NCBI GenBank assembly: GCA_963751775.1
Contig: CAVVVW010000013.1
Location: forward strand, 62,001-126,000
Direction: 5' to 3'
Length of the DNA stretch: 64,000 nt
From: CADEEN01 sp963751775
GTDB taxonomy: Bacteria; Pseudomonadota; Gammaproteobacteria; Burkholderiales; Burkholderiaceae_C
The translations under genes and the position numbers were made by a program. The notes beneath the pieces were generated by a model that was not told where the DNA came from, ran no database searches, and worked only from the letters and a program-made list of their open reading frames with translations. Positions 37,318 to 46,519 of the stretch are shown in pieces (the stretch's first letter is position 1; the number at the start of each line of letters is the position of its first letter).

Positions 37318-38682
37318 TCAATTCGCCGAAGCGATCGGGATGAACGTCGGGTGCCCCGCGCCGATGCCCGAGGTGCGCTTCTGCTTGACCATCTGGAAGT
37401 AGCTTTCCAGCCGGTTCTTCACGTTCGCGGCCGAGAAGTAGCGCGGGTCGACGAGGTCGGTCTCGATGAAGGCCGCCGGCTTGCCGGTGCGCTTCTCGAC
37501 CTCGCGCAGGATCAGCAGCTGGCCGGCCGAGAAGCTGTTGCAGCTCTTGATCGAGTTGATCAGCAGGCCGTCGGCCTGGTACTCGTCGATGTACTTGCAG
37601 ATCATGTCGATGCGCGACGGCAGGTTCAGATTCGTGTAGCAGCCCAGGCAGTAGTCGGCCAGCGATTCGAGCGGGTGGTCCGGGTCGTGGCGGAAGCCGA
37701 AGTCGTACAGACCACCGACCTTGGCGTAGGTGGAGGACACCACCACCGCGCCCTCGTCGTAGAACATCTTCCAGAACTCGCGGAAGCTGGTCCAGTTCGG
37801 CGGGCCTTCGACGATCAGGCGGTACTTCTCTTCGCCCATGTTGCCCTCGGGCGTGATCGGGCCCAGGCCCAGGCGCACGCGTTCCTCGATCTCGCCGCGC
37901 AGCACGCGGTAGAACTCGGTGGCCTCGGGCGTGCCGCGGAAGGCAGTGAAGATCGGGCCGATGTAGTAGACGGCGCCGAAGTAGCCGTCGATCGGCGAGG
38001 GCCGGTTCTTCGCCGACTGCAGCACCGCCACCAGGTCTTCCTCGGCCTTGACCGACTCGCGCATGTACTGGCGCAGGCGGTCGATGTCGAACTTGATGCC
38101 CGAGATGCGCTCGAGCGTCGGGATCACCGTCTCCTTCAACTGCTTGACCACGTACTCGCGCATGTTCGGCGCGATGCGGCCCTCGCCCTGGTAGGGCACG
38201 TGCAGCATCACGGTCTCGCAGCCGTACTTGTGGCGGATCAGCTCGAACCACTTCATGAAGGTGAAGCAGCCGGTGTAGGACAGCAGCAGGATGTCGGGCC
38301 GCGGCAGCGGGTCGCCGGTGGGGCCGATCTCGCCGCCCATCATCGCGCCCAGGTCGGCCTTGACGTAGGTGCAGACGTCCTCGCTCTGGCCGTCGCGCTC
38401 GGCGTCCATGATCATCTTGCCGCTCTTCTTGCGCATGCCGTTCTGCAGCGCATTGGTCTCGGGCAGGCTGCGCGCGAAATCGAAGCACATCAGCAATTCG
38501 TTCAGATTGCCGGGCACGAAGGTGGCCGAGACCTTGCGGTTGTTGGCCCGCGCGGTGGCCAGCTCCATGTAGTTCTGGTTGATCAGCTCCTTCTGCAGCC
38601 ACATCGCGTCCTCTTTCTGGACCTCGGGCTTGATCTTCGGCTTGCCGATCGGGCTCGGCATGGCAATGGTCGAGTCACTCAT
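37318..38682 (-). CDS. bcrB: Benzoyl-CoA reductase subunit B (substrate-binding half)
   Basis: 454 residues of the HgdB/BcrB family. Conserved cysteines lie in SYTGCFTFMKWFELIRHKYGCETVMLHVPYQGEG near residues 135-165 and in LADYCLGCYTNLNLPSRID near 335-355, with a further NSIKSCNSFSAGQLLILREVE segment near 378-398. With BcrC it holds the [4Fe-4S] clusters and benzoyl-CoA where the ring is reduced to cyclohexa-1,5-diene-1-carboxyl-CoA. The start codon overlaps the bcrC stop (ATGA). Confidence 0.95.
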   Translation of the reverse strand: MSDSTIAMPSPIGKPKIKPEVQKEDAMWLQKELINQNYMELATARANNRKVSATFVPGNLNELLMCFDFARSLPETNALQNGMRKKSGKMIMDAERDGQSEDVCTYVKADLGAMMGGEIGPTGDPLPRPDILLLSYTGCFTFMKWFELIRHKYGCETVMLHVPYQGEGRIAPNMREYVVKQLKETVIPTLERISGIKFDIDRLRQYMRESVKAEEDLVAVLQSAKNRPSPIDGYFGAVYYIGPIFTAFRGTPEATEFYRVLRGEIEERVRLGLGPITPEGNMGEEKYRLIVEGPPNWTSFREFWKMFYDEGAVVVSSTYAKVGGLYDFGFRHDPDHPLESLADYCLGCYTNLNLPSRIDMICKYIDEYQADGLLINSIKSCNSFSAGQLLILREVEKRTGKPAAFIETDLVDPRYFSAANVKNRLESYFQMVKQKRTSGIGAGHPTFIPIASAN

Positions 38683-39864
38683 GCGGCACTCCACAATTTG
38701 ATCGAATCGGCGAAAGTGCCGGACTGCTCCCGGATCGGCGCCATCTGGCCGGTGTTCTCGGCAAACTTGAATGCCGTGTGCGGGATCTTGTGTTTGGTCA
38801 GCACGTCCTGCAGCATCGGGCGCTCCAACAGCGCCGGGTCGCAGAACGAGGGCGCGGCGAAGATCACGCCCTCGGCGCCGCGGGTATTGCACCTGCTTCA
38901 TCAGGAACACGCCCTTCTCTTCGCGCGTGGCCTCGTACTTGGCCGCAGTGGTGGCCGAGCGGTGCAGGAAGGCCTTGGACAGCTCCTGCATCGGGTTGCC
39001 GTCGGCCGGCACCTCGTCGAGCAACCAGCGCGTGACGAGCATGAAATCGTCGTCGACGATGTAGCAGCCAGACATCTCGATCGACTTGATCAGCGCCAGC
39101 GGCGGCTGCTCGCAGAACGAGCCGTTGATGACCACCCGTGCGTTGTCGCGCTTGGGCCGGGCCACGGTGTCGACAGCGGCCAGGTACTCGCGAATGATCT
39201 GGGTGTGCTCTTCGGGCGGCAGCACCATGCCGGCGCGCAGCAGCAGGTAGACCTCGGCGGTCGGCGCCTGCCAGGGCTTGGCGGCGCGGTAGGTGTAGAG
39301 CTCGCGCACCGCGGCGCGGTTGTCGTTGTAGACCGCGATCGAAGCGTTCAACTCGGCGTCGGTGATCGGCTTGCCGCGCAGCTTGCCCAGGTCCTCGCGC
39401 AGCAGCTCCATCTCCTGGATGTAGAAGGTGCCGCCGATCGAGTCGACGTAGTTCTGCGGCACGTCGACGTACTTGACGTACTTGTCCTTGAACAGGATCT
39501 GCCACATGCCCGACAGGTTGCGGATCACGTCGCAGATCGACGGGAACAGCATGCCGTCCAGGCAATCCAGCCGCCCTGTGAGGCCGAGCTCGATCGTCGA
39601 GCGCGGGATGCGGCAGATGTAGCTCTGGTAGTAGGCGTCGCCCTGGATCACCTCGAGCTGGTCGCCGCCGCCCAGGATGCCCACCGAGAGCATGCCCGCC
39701 GCATGGATCAACTCGCGCGGCACGTAGACCGGCATGTAGCCGATGGCCTTGCGGCCCGGCACCGCGGCCTTCCATTCCTTGACGGCGTTGAAGTCGAGAT
39801 CGTCGAAGAGTTGCTGGCAGCGCTCGATGATGGGGACGACAGGTGAGATCGCGATCGTGTTCAT
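38679..39864 (-). CDS. bcrC: Benzoyl-CoA reductase subunit C, one frameshift near the end
   Basis: 394 residues after repair. N-terminus MNTIAISPVVPIIERCQQLFDDLDFNAVKEWKAAVPGRKAIGYMPVYVPRELIHAAG; cysteine motifs SYICRIPRSTIELGLTGRLDCLDGMLFPSICDVIRNLSG near 93-131 and INGSFCEQPPLALIKSIEMSGC near 245-266. In the frame of the start the protein reads to VQYP near residue 328, then one extra base near 38880 breaks it; the next frame supplies AEGVIFAAPSFCDPALLERPM and ends IKLWSAA with TGA overlapping bcrB's ATG. The intact overlap and C-terminus argue for sequencing error rather than a dead gene. Confidence 0.93.
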
Positions 39865-40634
39865 CAACGGTGCTCCCATTGCGGCGCACGCTTGGCCAGG
39901 AAGGCCAGCAGGCCCTCGTTGGCGTCGCGCGTGGCCATCAGCTTGTCCAGGTACAGGTGCTCGACTTCGCCCAGCCGGTGTTTCAGGTCGCGCAGCATCG
40001 GCGCGCGCGCCGCCGCCAGCGCGCAGGCCAGCGAGGCGGCGCTCTTGTCGGCCAGGTGCTGGCTGAAGTAAGCCAGCGCCGCGGTCTCGGGATCGTCGAA
40101 CACGGTATGCACCAGGCCGATCGACAGCGCGTGCGCCGCATTGATCGAGCGCCCCGAGAACAGCAGGTCTTCGGCGTTGCTCTGGTTGACGCGGTACGGC
40201 AGCAGGCACGACGCGGCCGGGGCGAAGACGCCGAGCTTCATCTCGGGCTGGCCGAACTGCGCCTGCGGCGCGGCGAAGATCGGGCCACCGGCCAGCGCGA
40301 CCTCGAGCCCGCCGCCCAGGCATTGGCCGCGCACCGCGACCAGGATCGGCGCCGGGAACTCGACCATCGCGATGATCAGCGCATGCAACGAGGCCAGCAT
40401 CGCGGCGCAACTCGCCGGCAGGTGTTCCTCGACGCTGGCGCCGAAGCTGAAGTGCGGGCCCTCGGCGTCGAGCAGCACGCCGCGCAATTGCGTTTGCGTG
40501 CGGTAGGCCATCAGCACACCGTGCAGCGCCGCGATCATGGCCGCGTCGACGATGTTGGCCTTCGGCCGATTCAGGCGCAGGCGCAGCAGCGCGCCGTCGT
40601 GCTCGAGCCAATCCCTGACCGGCGAGTCGCTCAT
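39864..40634 (-). CDS. dch: Cyclohexa-1,5-diene-1-carbonyl-CoA hydratase
   Basis: 256-residue crotonase-family enzyme adding water to the dienoyl-CoA made by benzoyl-CoA reductase, giving 6-hydroxycyclohex-1-ene-1-carbonyl-CoA. Motifs: GPHFSFGASVEEHLP near residues 60-74 (the SFGASVEEH pattern is specific for Dch) and VRGQCLGGGLEVALAGGPIFAA near 98-119. Its position between oah and bcrC matches Thauera and Azoarcus. The stop shares one base with the bcrC start (TGATG); the start overlaps the oah stop by 4 bp. Confidence 0.93.
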   Translation of the reverse strand: MSDSPVRDWLEHDGALLRLRLNRPKANIVDAAMIAALHGVLMAYRTQTQLRGVLLDAEGPHFSFGASVEEHLPASCAAMLASLHALIIAMVEFPAPILVAVRGQCLGGGLEVALAGGPIFAAPQAQFGQPEMKLGVFAPAASCLLPYRVNQSNAEDLLFSGRSINAAHALSIGLVHTVFDDPETAALAYFSQHLADKSAASLACALAAARAPMLRDLKHRLGEVEHLYLDKLMATRDANEGLLAFLAKRAPQWEHR

Positions 40635-41731
40635 CCGACGCGCCTGTTCTTCGGCTGGATCGAATCGTGCAGCGGACCGACCCAGCTCTCGCCGGCGGCG
40701 AGCTTCTGCCGCAGCAGTATGAAATCGGCCTCGCGGTCGTCCTTGGTGCCTTCGTTGAAGGCGGTGAAACCGGCGCGCCCCTCGGTCATCATGTTCAGGG
40801 CCAGCCAGGCGCGCGAATCTTCCTTGTTGCGGTTCCAGGCTTCGAGCTTGGGCTTGCGCAGCTCTTCCAGCGTGCGCGTCGTGCAATCGGGGAAGGTCAG
40901 CAGGATCTTGGCGCACAGCTCCTCGACCTTGGCGTCGAGCAGCGACAGATCGACCTTGCCGCTGGCCAGCACCAGCTTGGCCTCCTTGGCCGCGGCGCCC
41001 GTCTTGGCCTCGCCGTAGACGTTGCGGCCGAACTCGTCGACCATGCGCTGCGTCTCGACCAGCGGGTTGGCGACGAACTTGCCGTCGACCTTGAGCGCCG
41101 GAACGATGTCGGTCAGGATGCCCATCTGGTAGGCCTTGTGCGCCGAGAACGGCTCGCACAGCACGCAGGCCGCCATCGCGCGCTCGGCCCCGACCATCAC
41201 CGGCAGGAAGTCGGTCGCGCCGCCGATCGGCGCCGAACCGTGCTTGGGGCCGGCCTGGCCGAAGCGCGCCAGATCCTGCGCGACGGAGAAGTCGCAGGCC
41301 ATGCCGATCTCCTGCCCGCCGCCGATGCGCATGCCGTTGACGCGGCAGATGACCGGCTTGTCGCAGGCCATGATCGCCGACACCATGTCGTTGAACAGGC
41401 GCATGTACTGGCGGTACTCCTGCGGGTGGCCGGCGTAGTACTCGGCGTACTCCTTGGTGTTGCCGCCGGTGCAGAAGGCCTTGTCGCCGACGCCGGTGAA
41501 GACCACGCAGTTGACGTCGCGCGCGTTGCTCGCGGCGCGAAAGGCCAGGATCGCGCCCTTGACCATGTCGGTGGTGTAGGAGTTGAACTGCCCGGGGTTG
41601 TCGAGCGTGATCCAGGCGTTGAACAGGCCCGGCACGGTCGAGCCATCGGGCTTGGTGGCCGGGCGCTTCTCGTAGCGGATGCCGGGCTTGCTGGTGTCGT
41701 CGACGATGTCGTGGTTCTTGAAGTCGCGCAT
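40631..41731 (-). CDS. oah: 6-oxocyclohex-1-ene-1-carbonyl-CoA hydrolase (ring-opening)
   Basis: 366 residues, longer than ordinary hydratases, matching the ring-opening hydrolase family. N-terminus includes PGIRYEKRP near 16 and FNAWITLDNPGQFNSYTTDMV near 37-57; oxyanion-hole segments FCTGGNTKEYAEYYAGHP near 86-103 and VNGMRIGGGQEIGMACDFSVAQDLARFGQAGPKHGSAPIGG near 129-169. It hydrates and hydrolytically opens the ring to 3-hydroxypimelyl-CoA. Starts 13 bp after the had stop. Confidence 0.95.
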   Translation of the reverse strand: MRDFKNHDIVDDTSKPGIRYEKRPATKPDGSTVPGLFNAWITLDNPGQFNSYTTDMVKGAILAFRAASNARDVNCVVFTGVGDKAFCTGGNTKEYAEYYAGHPQEYRQYMRLFNDMVSAIMACDKPVICRVNGMRIGGGQEIGMACDFSVAQDLARFGQAGPKHGSAPIGGATDFLPVMVGAERAMAACVLCEPFSAHKAYQMGILTDIVPALKVDGKFVANPLVETQRMVDEFGRNVYGEAKTGAAAKEAKLVLASGKVDLSLLDAKVEELCAKILLTFPDCTTRTLEELRKPKLEAWNRNKEDSRAWLALNMMTEGRAGFTAFNEGTKDDREADFILLRQKLAAGESWVGPLHDSIQPKNRRVG

Positions 41732-41743
41732 GGGGGTTCCTGT

Positions 41744-42812
41744 TCAGTGAGGGACGAGCACAGCCCGTTTCTTGATGTCGTGCCGGTGCACCGCGGCGAA
41801 CACCTGGTTGATGTCGGACAGCGGATGGGTTTCGACGAAGGGCTTGATCTGCACCTTGCCGTCGAGCACCAGCGCCAGGGCTGCGGGGTAGGCCTCGGGC
41901 GGGCAACCCCAGTTGCCGATCGCGCGCGCGTCGAAGGCCATCAGGTTGGACAGGCGCAACTCGACCTTGTCCATCGTGAAGCCGACCACCGACAGCGTCG
42001 CGCCGTGCACCAGCAGGCCGTAGGCGGTGAGCTGGCCGGGCGCACTGCCCGAGCACTCGAAGATGAACCACTCGGTGTCGCGCAGGCCCTGCTGCTTCGC
42101 AAACGCCAGCACGGCGGACTTGATCGCCTTGGCGTCGAGCTGGCGGCTGTTCAGCGTCAGCGCCGCGCCATGCGGCGCGACGGCGGCCAGCTTGGCATCG
42201 TCGACATCGATCGCCACCACCTGGGCACCGAAGGCGCGCGCCACCTGCACGCAGTAGCCGCCGACGCCGCCGACGCCGACGACGATCGCCAGGCTGCCGG
42301 CGCCGACGCCGGCACGCTGCACGGCCTGGTACGGCGTGGTCAGCGCATCGGCGACGATCGAGACTTCGGCCAGCGTCAGGCCGGCCCGGGCCAGGCGCGC
42401 TTCGTCGACCTCGCACAAGCCACGCGCCGGCACCACGATGTGGCTGGCGAAACCGCCCTGGATGTCGTTGCCCGGCATCTTCTGCGCCCGGCAGATGGTC
42501 GACAGGCCGCGCCGGCACAGGTCGCACTCGCCGCACGGCAGCACCGCCGGCACGATGACCGCCTTGCCGGTCCATGCCTCGGTGCCCGCGCCGCAGGCCA
42601 GCACGCGGCCGCTGATCTCGTGGCCGAGCGCCAGCGGCAGCGCGTGCTTGGTGCGCACGGCGTCGTAGTAATAGCCCAGGTCGGTATGGCAGACGCCGCA
42701 GCCGGCGATGGCGATCACCACCTCGCCGGGGCCCGGCTCGGCCTCGAATGCGGCTGCGAACCAGCGGCGCATCGACTGCCGTCATCAACCAGCGGTGGGC
42801 CTCGAGACTCAT
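41744..42812 (-). CDS. had: 6-hydroxycyclohex-1-ene-1-carbonyl-CoA dehydrogenase, one frameshift near the N-terminus
   Basis: Zinc-type alcohol dehydrogenase of about 355 residues. True start is ATG 42812 (MSLEAHRWLMTAVDAPLVRSR) after an AGAGGA site; one extra A near 42750 then shifts to the frame FEAEPGPGEVVIAIAGCGVCHTDLGYYYDAVRT. Downstream features are intact: GHEISGRV near residue 63, structural-zinc cysteines CGECDLCRRGLSTIC near 90-104, GNDIQGGFASHIVVPARGLC near 110-129, and Rossmann motif VGVGGVGGYCVQVA near 175. It oxidises the Dch product to the 6-oxo compound with NAD. First gene of the bcr operon. Confidence 0.93.
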
Positions 42813-42901
42813 TGATTTCGTCCTCTCGCCGGGGCTAATGTTGCAATGCGGTACCGAAATACCTCTTTTCGCGATTCTGGGTCTGGCGAGATGGCTTGGA
42901 A

Positions 42902-42915
42902 TTGATCTACATCAG
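42902..42915 (+). promoter_or_regulatory. FNR/AcpR-like box between the divergent had and korA genes
   Basis: TTGAT-CTAC-ATCAG, nine of ten matches to TTGAT-N4-ATCAA. It lies in the 162-bp region between had (minus, start 42812) and korA (plus, start 42975), 90 bp from the former and 60 bp from the latter start codon. In Azoarcus an FNR-type protein (AcpR) activates the anaerobic benzoate genes, so oxygen control of both operons from this site is a sound inference. Confidence 0.6.
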
Positions 42916-42974
42916 ATACGGCACAGGTGCCAGCCGTTTCACTTGCAACACCCGACGTGCACGAACACGAGCCC

Positions 42975-44761
42975 ATGCCATCCACTGCTTCCACCACCGA
43001 CCCACGCCGCCGCCGGTCGAACGGTGTCGATCGCCATCGCCGGCAGCGGCGGCAGCGGCGTCATGACCGCCGGCACGATGCTGCTCGATGCCGCCGCGCG
43101 CGCCGGCCTGTACGGCCTGATGGTGCGCACCAGCGGGCCGCAGATCCGCGGCGGCGAGGCCGCGGCACTGCTGCGCCTGGCACAGCGGCCGATCGACTCG
43201 CTCGACGACGGCTTCGACCTGCTGCTGGCGATGGACTGGCAGAACGTCAACCGCTTCGCCGACGAGATCACGCTGCACTCGGGCAGCCTGGTCATCGGCG
43301 ATGCCGACGAGGGCGAGACGCCCGAGGTCTTCGCCCGCAGCGGCGCGCGTTGCCTGGCCCTGCCGCTGAAGAAGCGCGCCAAGGCGATCGCCGGCAGCTG
43401 GTCCAACATGCTGGTGCTGGGACTGGTCGGCGGCCTCGTCGGCCTGCCGGCGTCGGCGCTCGAAGCCGCGTTGCGCGCCACCTGGAAGCGCACCGATGCC
43501 GGCCTGCAGGCCAATCTGGCGGCGTTGCAGGCGGGCTTCGCCGAAGCGGCCACCATCGGCGAGACGGCCAGCATCGCCCGCCTCGAGGGCGCGCTCGCCG
43601 GCAGCGCCAAGCGCTGGCTGATCAGCGGCAACGAGGCGGCCGGCTACGGTGCGGTGCGCGGCGGCGTGCGCTTCGTCGCCGCCTACCCGATCACACCGGC
43701 CACCGAGTTGCTCGAATGGATGGCGCCGGCGCTGGCCAAGGTCGGCGGCACGCTGCTGCAGGCCGAGGACGAACTGGCCTCGGCCAACATGATCATCGGC
43801 GCGTCGTTCGGCGGCGTGCCGTCGCTGACCGCGACCGCCGGCCCCGGTCTGGCATTGATGACCGAGGCCATCGGCCTGGCGGTTGCCGCCGAAGTGCCGA
43901 TCGTGGTCGTCGACGTGATGCGCGGCGGCCCGTCCACCGGCATCCCGGCCAAGAGCGAGCAAAGCGACCTGTCGTTCGCCGTCAGCGGCCTGCACGGCGA
44001 CGCGCCGCGCCTGGTGCTGGCACCGAACTCGATCGCCGACTGCGCGGCGACGACGCAATGGGCGGTGCAACTGGCCGAGGCGCTGCAGGCGCCGGCCATC
44101 GTGCTGTCGGACCAGTTCATGGGCCAGTCGCGCGCCATCATCGACCAGCCCGCCCGACAGCGACGGCACCACCGCGCGCCTGACCGCCGCGGCCGGCACG
44201 CCGGACTACAAGCGCTACCGCGACACCCCGTCGGGCGTCTCGCCGATGTCGATCCCGGGCACGCCCGGCCTGGTCTACACCGCCGACGGCCTGGAACACA
44301 GCGAAGCCGGCATCCCGAGCAGCCAGTCGCGCGATCACTGCCTGCAGCTCGACAAGCGCGAACGCAAACTGGCCTTGCACGAATACGGGCCGCGCTGGGC
44401 CGACATCGAGGGCGACGGCGACGCCGCGGTGATCACCTTCGGCTCCGTCACCGGCACGGTGCGCGAGGCGGTGGCCCGCGCCGCCGCGCAGGGCGTGCGC
44501 GTGCGCCTGATCTCGCTGCGCCTGCTCGCGCCGGCCCAGCCCGGGCCGATGGCGCAGGCGCTGGCCGGCGTGACGCGGGTACTGGTGGTCGAACAGAACC
44601 ACGGCGCGCAGCTCTACCGCTACCTGCGCTCGATGTACGACCTGCCGCGCAGGCCCGCGAGCTTCCATCGTCCCGGGCCGCTGCCGCTGCGGCCGGCCGA
44701 GCTGACGCAGGCCATCGTCGATTGGCAGCGCGCCGAGGCGCCTGCCCTGGAGGCCGCATGA
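42975..44761 (+). CDS. korA: 2-oxoglutarate:ferredoxin oxidoreductase, fused gamma-alpha subunit, two frameshifts
   Basis: About 594 residues after repair. From ATG 42975 (MPSTASTTDPRRR) one extra base near 43025 leads to SIAIAGSGGSGVMTAGTMLLDAAARAG, the gamma domain, which contains RTSGPQIRGGEAAALLRL. The alpha (pyrimidine-binding) domain begins near 43650 (AAYPITPATELLEWM, LQAEDELASANMIIGASFGG). A second extra C near 44149 shifts the frame before DSDGTTARLT; the rest runs to ALEAA. The fused gamma-alpha arrangement is that of Thauera KorA. With KorB it oxidises 2-oxoglutarate and supplies low-potential electrons to the ferredoxin. Its TGA overlaps the korB start (ATGA). A GTG at 42927 is an alternative start. 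Confidence 0.9.
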
Positions 44762-45600
44762 ACGACCTGGCGACCCCTCAAGCCGCGGCGCTGACCGCGG
44801 CCAGCTACAAGTCGGCGGCGAAACCGATCTGGTGCCCCGGCTGCGGCGACTTCACCGTGCTCAGCGCGATCACCAAGGCGCTGGCCATGATGCAACTGCC
44901 GCCGCACGAGGTGGCGGTCGTGTCGGGCATCGGCTGCTCGTCGCGCATCCCGGCCTACACCAACTGCTACGGCTTTCACGGCGTGCACGGCCGCGCGCTG
45001 GCGGCAGCCACCGGCCTGAAAGTCGCGCGGCCCGACCTGACGGTGCTGGTCACCGGCGGCGACGGCGACGGCTACTCGATCGGCGGCAACCACTTCATGC
45101 ACGCCTGCCGGCGCAACGTCGACCTGACCTACATCGTGATGGACAACCATGTCTACGGCATGACCAAGGGCCAGGCCTCGCCGACCACCGAGCCCGACTG
45201 GGACAACAAGCTGTCGCCCGGCGGCACCGGCATCCGCTCCTTCCACCCGCTGGTGATCGCGCTGGCCTCGGGCGCGAGCTTCGTCGCCCGCGCCTTTTCG
45301 GGCGACCCGAACGGCACCGCCGACATCATCGCGCAGGGCATCCGCCACCCGGGCTTCGCCTTCATCGAGGTGCTGAGCCCGTGCGTGACGTTCCGGCCCG
45401 AACAGCGCGAGTGGAAGCAGCATGCGCACCCGGCGCCGGTGGCGCCGACCGACGACCCGGCCCGCGCCGCGCGCCGTATCATGACCGACGACGGATTCAA
45501 CATCGGCGTGCTCTATGCCGGCAACCGCACGCCCTACCCGGCGCAACGCCGCGAGGCCACGCACTCGGTGGCCGAGCTCGAAGCGGAGTTCCAGTTATGA
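44758..45600 (+). CDS. korB: 2-oxoglutarate:ferredoxin oxidoreductase beta subunit
   Basis: 280 residues. Cluster and thiamine-diphosphate motifs: IWCPGCGDFTVLSAI at residues 24-38, SGIGCSSRIPAYTNCYGFHGVHGRAL near 60-84, and the ThDP magnesium motif GGDGDGYSIGGNHF near 99-112 followed by MDNHVYGMTKGQASPT near 127-142. Intact. It overlaps korA at its start and the ferritin-like gene at its end, both by 4 bp. Confidence 0.95.
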   Translation: MNDLATPQAAALTAASYKSAAKPIWCPGCGDFTVLSAITKALAMMQLPPHEVAVVSGIGCSSRIPAYTNCYGFHGVHGRALAAATGLKVARPDLTVLVTGGDGDGYSIGGNHFMHACRRNVDLTYIVMDNHVYGMTKGQASPTTEPDWDNKLSPGGTGIRSFHPLVIALASGASFVARAFSGDPNGTADIIAQGIRHPGFAFIEVLSPCVTFRPEQREWKQHAHPAPVAPTDDPARAARRIMTDDGFNIGVLYAGNRTPYPAQRREATHSVAELEAEFQL

Positions 45601-46118
45601 GCGTCCCTGTCGCCCCCCGCACTCTGGAAGTCTTCATGGCCATGGCCTACGCGATGGAGCGCGAGGCGGTCGAGCGCTACACCGAGTTCGCCGATGCGAT
45701 GGAGATGCACAACAACCGCGAAGTCGCGGCCATGTTTCGCACCATGGCGTCGTACGAGGCCAAGCACGCCGAGCAGATCATGGCCGAGATGGGCTGGAAG
45801 CAGCCGCCCGAGCCGCCGACCGGCAGCTTCGGCTGGCCGGGCCACGAAGCGCCGGAGACGGTGCCGATCGACGAGGTGCACTACCTGATGCAACCCTGGC
45901 ATGCGCTGCAGATGGCGCTGGCCGCCGAGCAGCGCGCCGAAGCCTTCTTCGGCGAACTCGCCGCGGCCACGACCAGCCAGACGGTGCGCCACGCGGCGCT
46001 CGAGTTGCAGGCCGAGGAGCACGAGCATGTCGAACTGGTGCGCACCTGGCTGGCCAAGGTGCCGGTGCCCGACCGCGACTGGGCCAACGACCCCGACCCG
46101 CCGCGGTACACCGAATGA
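45597..46118 (+). CDS. Ferritin-like di-iron protein in the kor operon
   Basis: 173 residues, mostly helical. Ferritin-like di-iron motifs: YAMEREAVERYTEFADAME near residues 18-36, MASYEAKHAEQIM near 50-62, LAAEQRAEAFFGELAAAT near 106-123 and LELQAEEHEHVELVRTWL near 132-149, giving the E...ExxH, E...ExxH pattern. Start codon overlaps the korB stop and its own stop overlaps the RidA start, so it is co-translated with the electron-supply enzyme. No cysteine-rich domain, unlike the rubrerythrin-like gene at 5.6 kb. Likely protects oxygen-sensitive Kor/Bcr enzymes or handles iron; untested. Confidence 0.82.
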   Translation: MSVPVAPRTLEVFMAMAYAMEREAVERYTEFADAMEMHNNREVAAMFRTMASYEAKHAEQIMAEMGWKQPPEPPTGSFGWPGHEAPETVPIDEVHYLMQPWHALQMALAAEQRAEAFFGELAAATTSQTVRHAALELQAEEHEHVELVRTWLAKVPVPDRDWANDPDPPRYTE

Positions 46119-46519
46119 CGATGGAGGTCCTGCTGCCTGAAGGCTGGGCGGCGCCGATCGGCTATGCCAATGGCGTCGCCGTGCCGGCCGGGCGCATCGT
46201 CTTCGTCGCCGGCCAGGTGGGCTGGAATCCGCAGCAGGTGTTCGAATCCGCCGATCTGGTACCGCAGTTCGGGCAGGCGCTGAAGAACGTGCTCGCAGTA
46301 CTCGCGCAGGCCGGCGGCGAGGCCCGCCACATCTGCCGCATGACGGCGTACTGCTGCGACAAGCCGGCCTACCTCGCCGCGCGCCGCGCGCTCGGCGCCG
46401 TCTGGCGCGAGCAGATGGGAGCGCACTACCCGGCGATGAGCATGATCTTCGTCGCCGACCTGCTGGATCACCCGGCCAAGATCGAACTCGAGGCCACGGC
46501 GGTCCTGCCGGCGTCGTAG
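46115..46519 (+). CDS. RidA/YjgF family protein
   Basis: 134 residues. NGVAVPAGRIVFVAGQVGWNPQQ near 18-40, a central AGGEARHICRMTAYCCDKP near 72-90 and MSMIFVADLLDHPAKIELEATAV near 108-130 define the family; the usual catalytic arginine lies in ARHICRMT. RidA proteins hydrolyse reactive enamines and imines, while some relatives in aromatic operons act on pathway intermediates. It overlaps the ferritin-like gene by 4 bp and is the last gene of the kor operon; the next gene converges and overlaps its last 52 bp. Confidence 0.85.
   Translation: MTMEVLLPEGWAAPIGYANGVAVPAGRIVFVAGQVGWNPQQVFESADLVPQFGQALKNVLAVLAQAGGEARHICRMTAYCCDKPAYLAARRALGAVWREQMGAHYPAMSMIFVADLLDHPAKIELEATAVLPAS

Noticed and set aside
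38870..38890. Programmed +1 frameshifting in bcrC, korA, hcrC and others
   Set aside because: The break points share no slippery codon, stop codon or downstream structure, and occur in unrelated genes including transporters and regulators.
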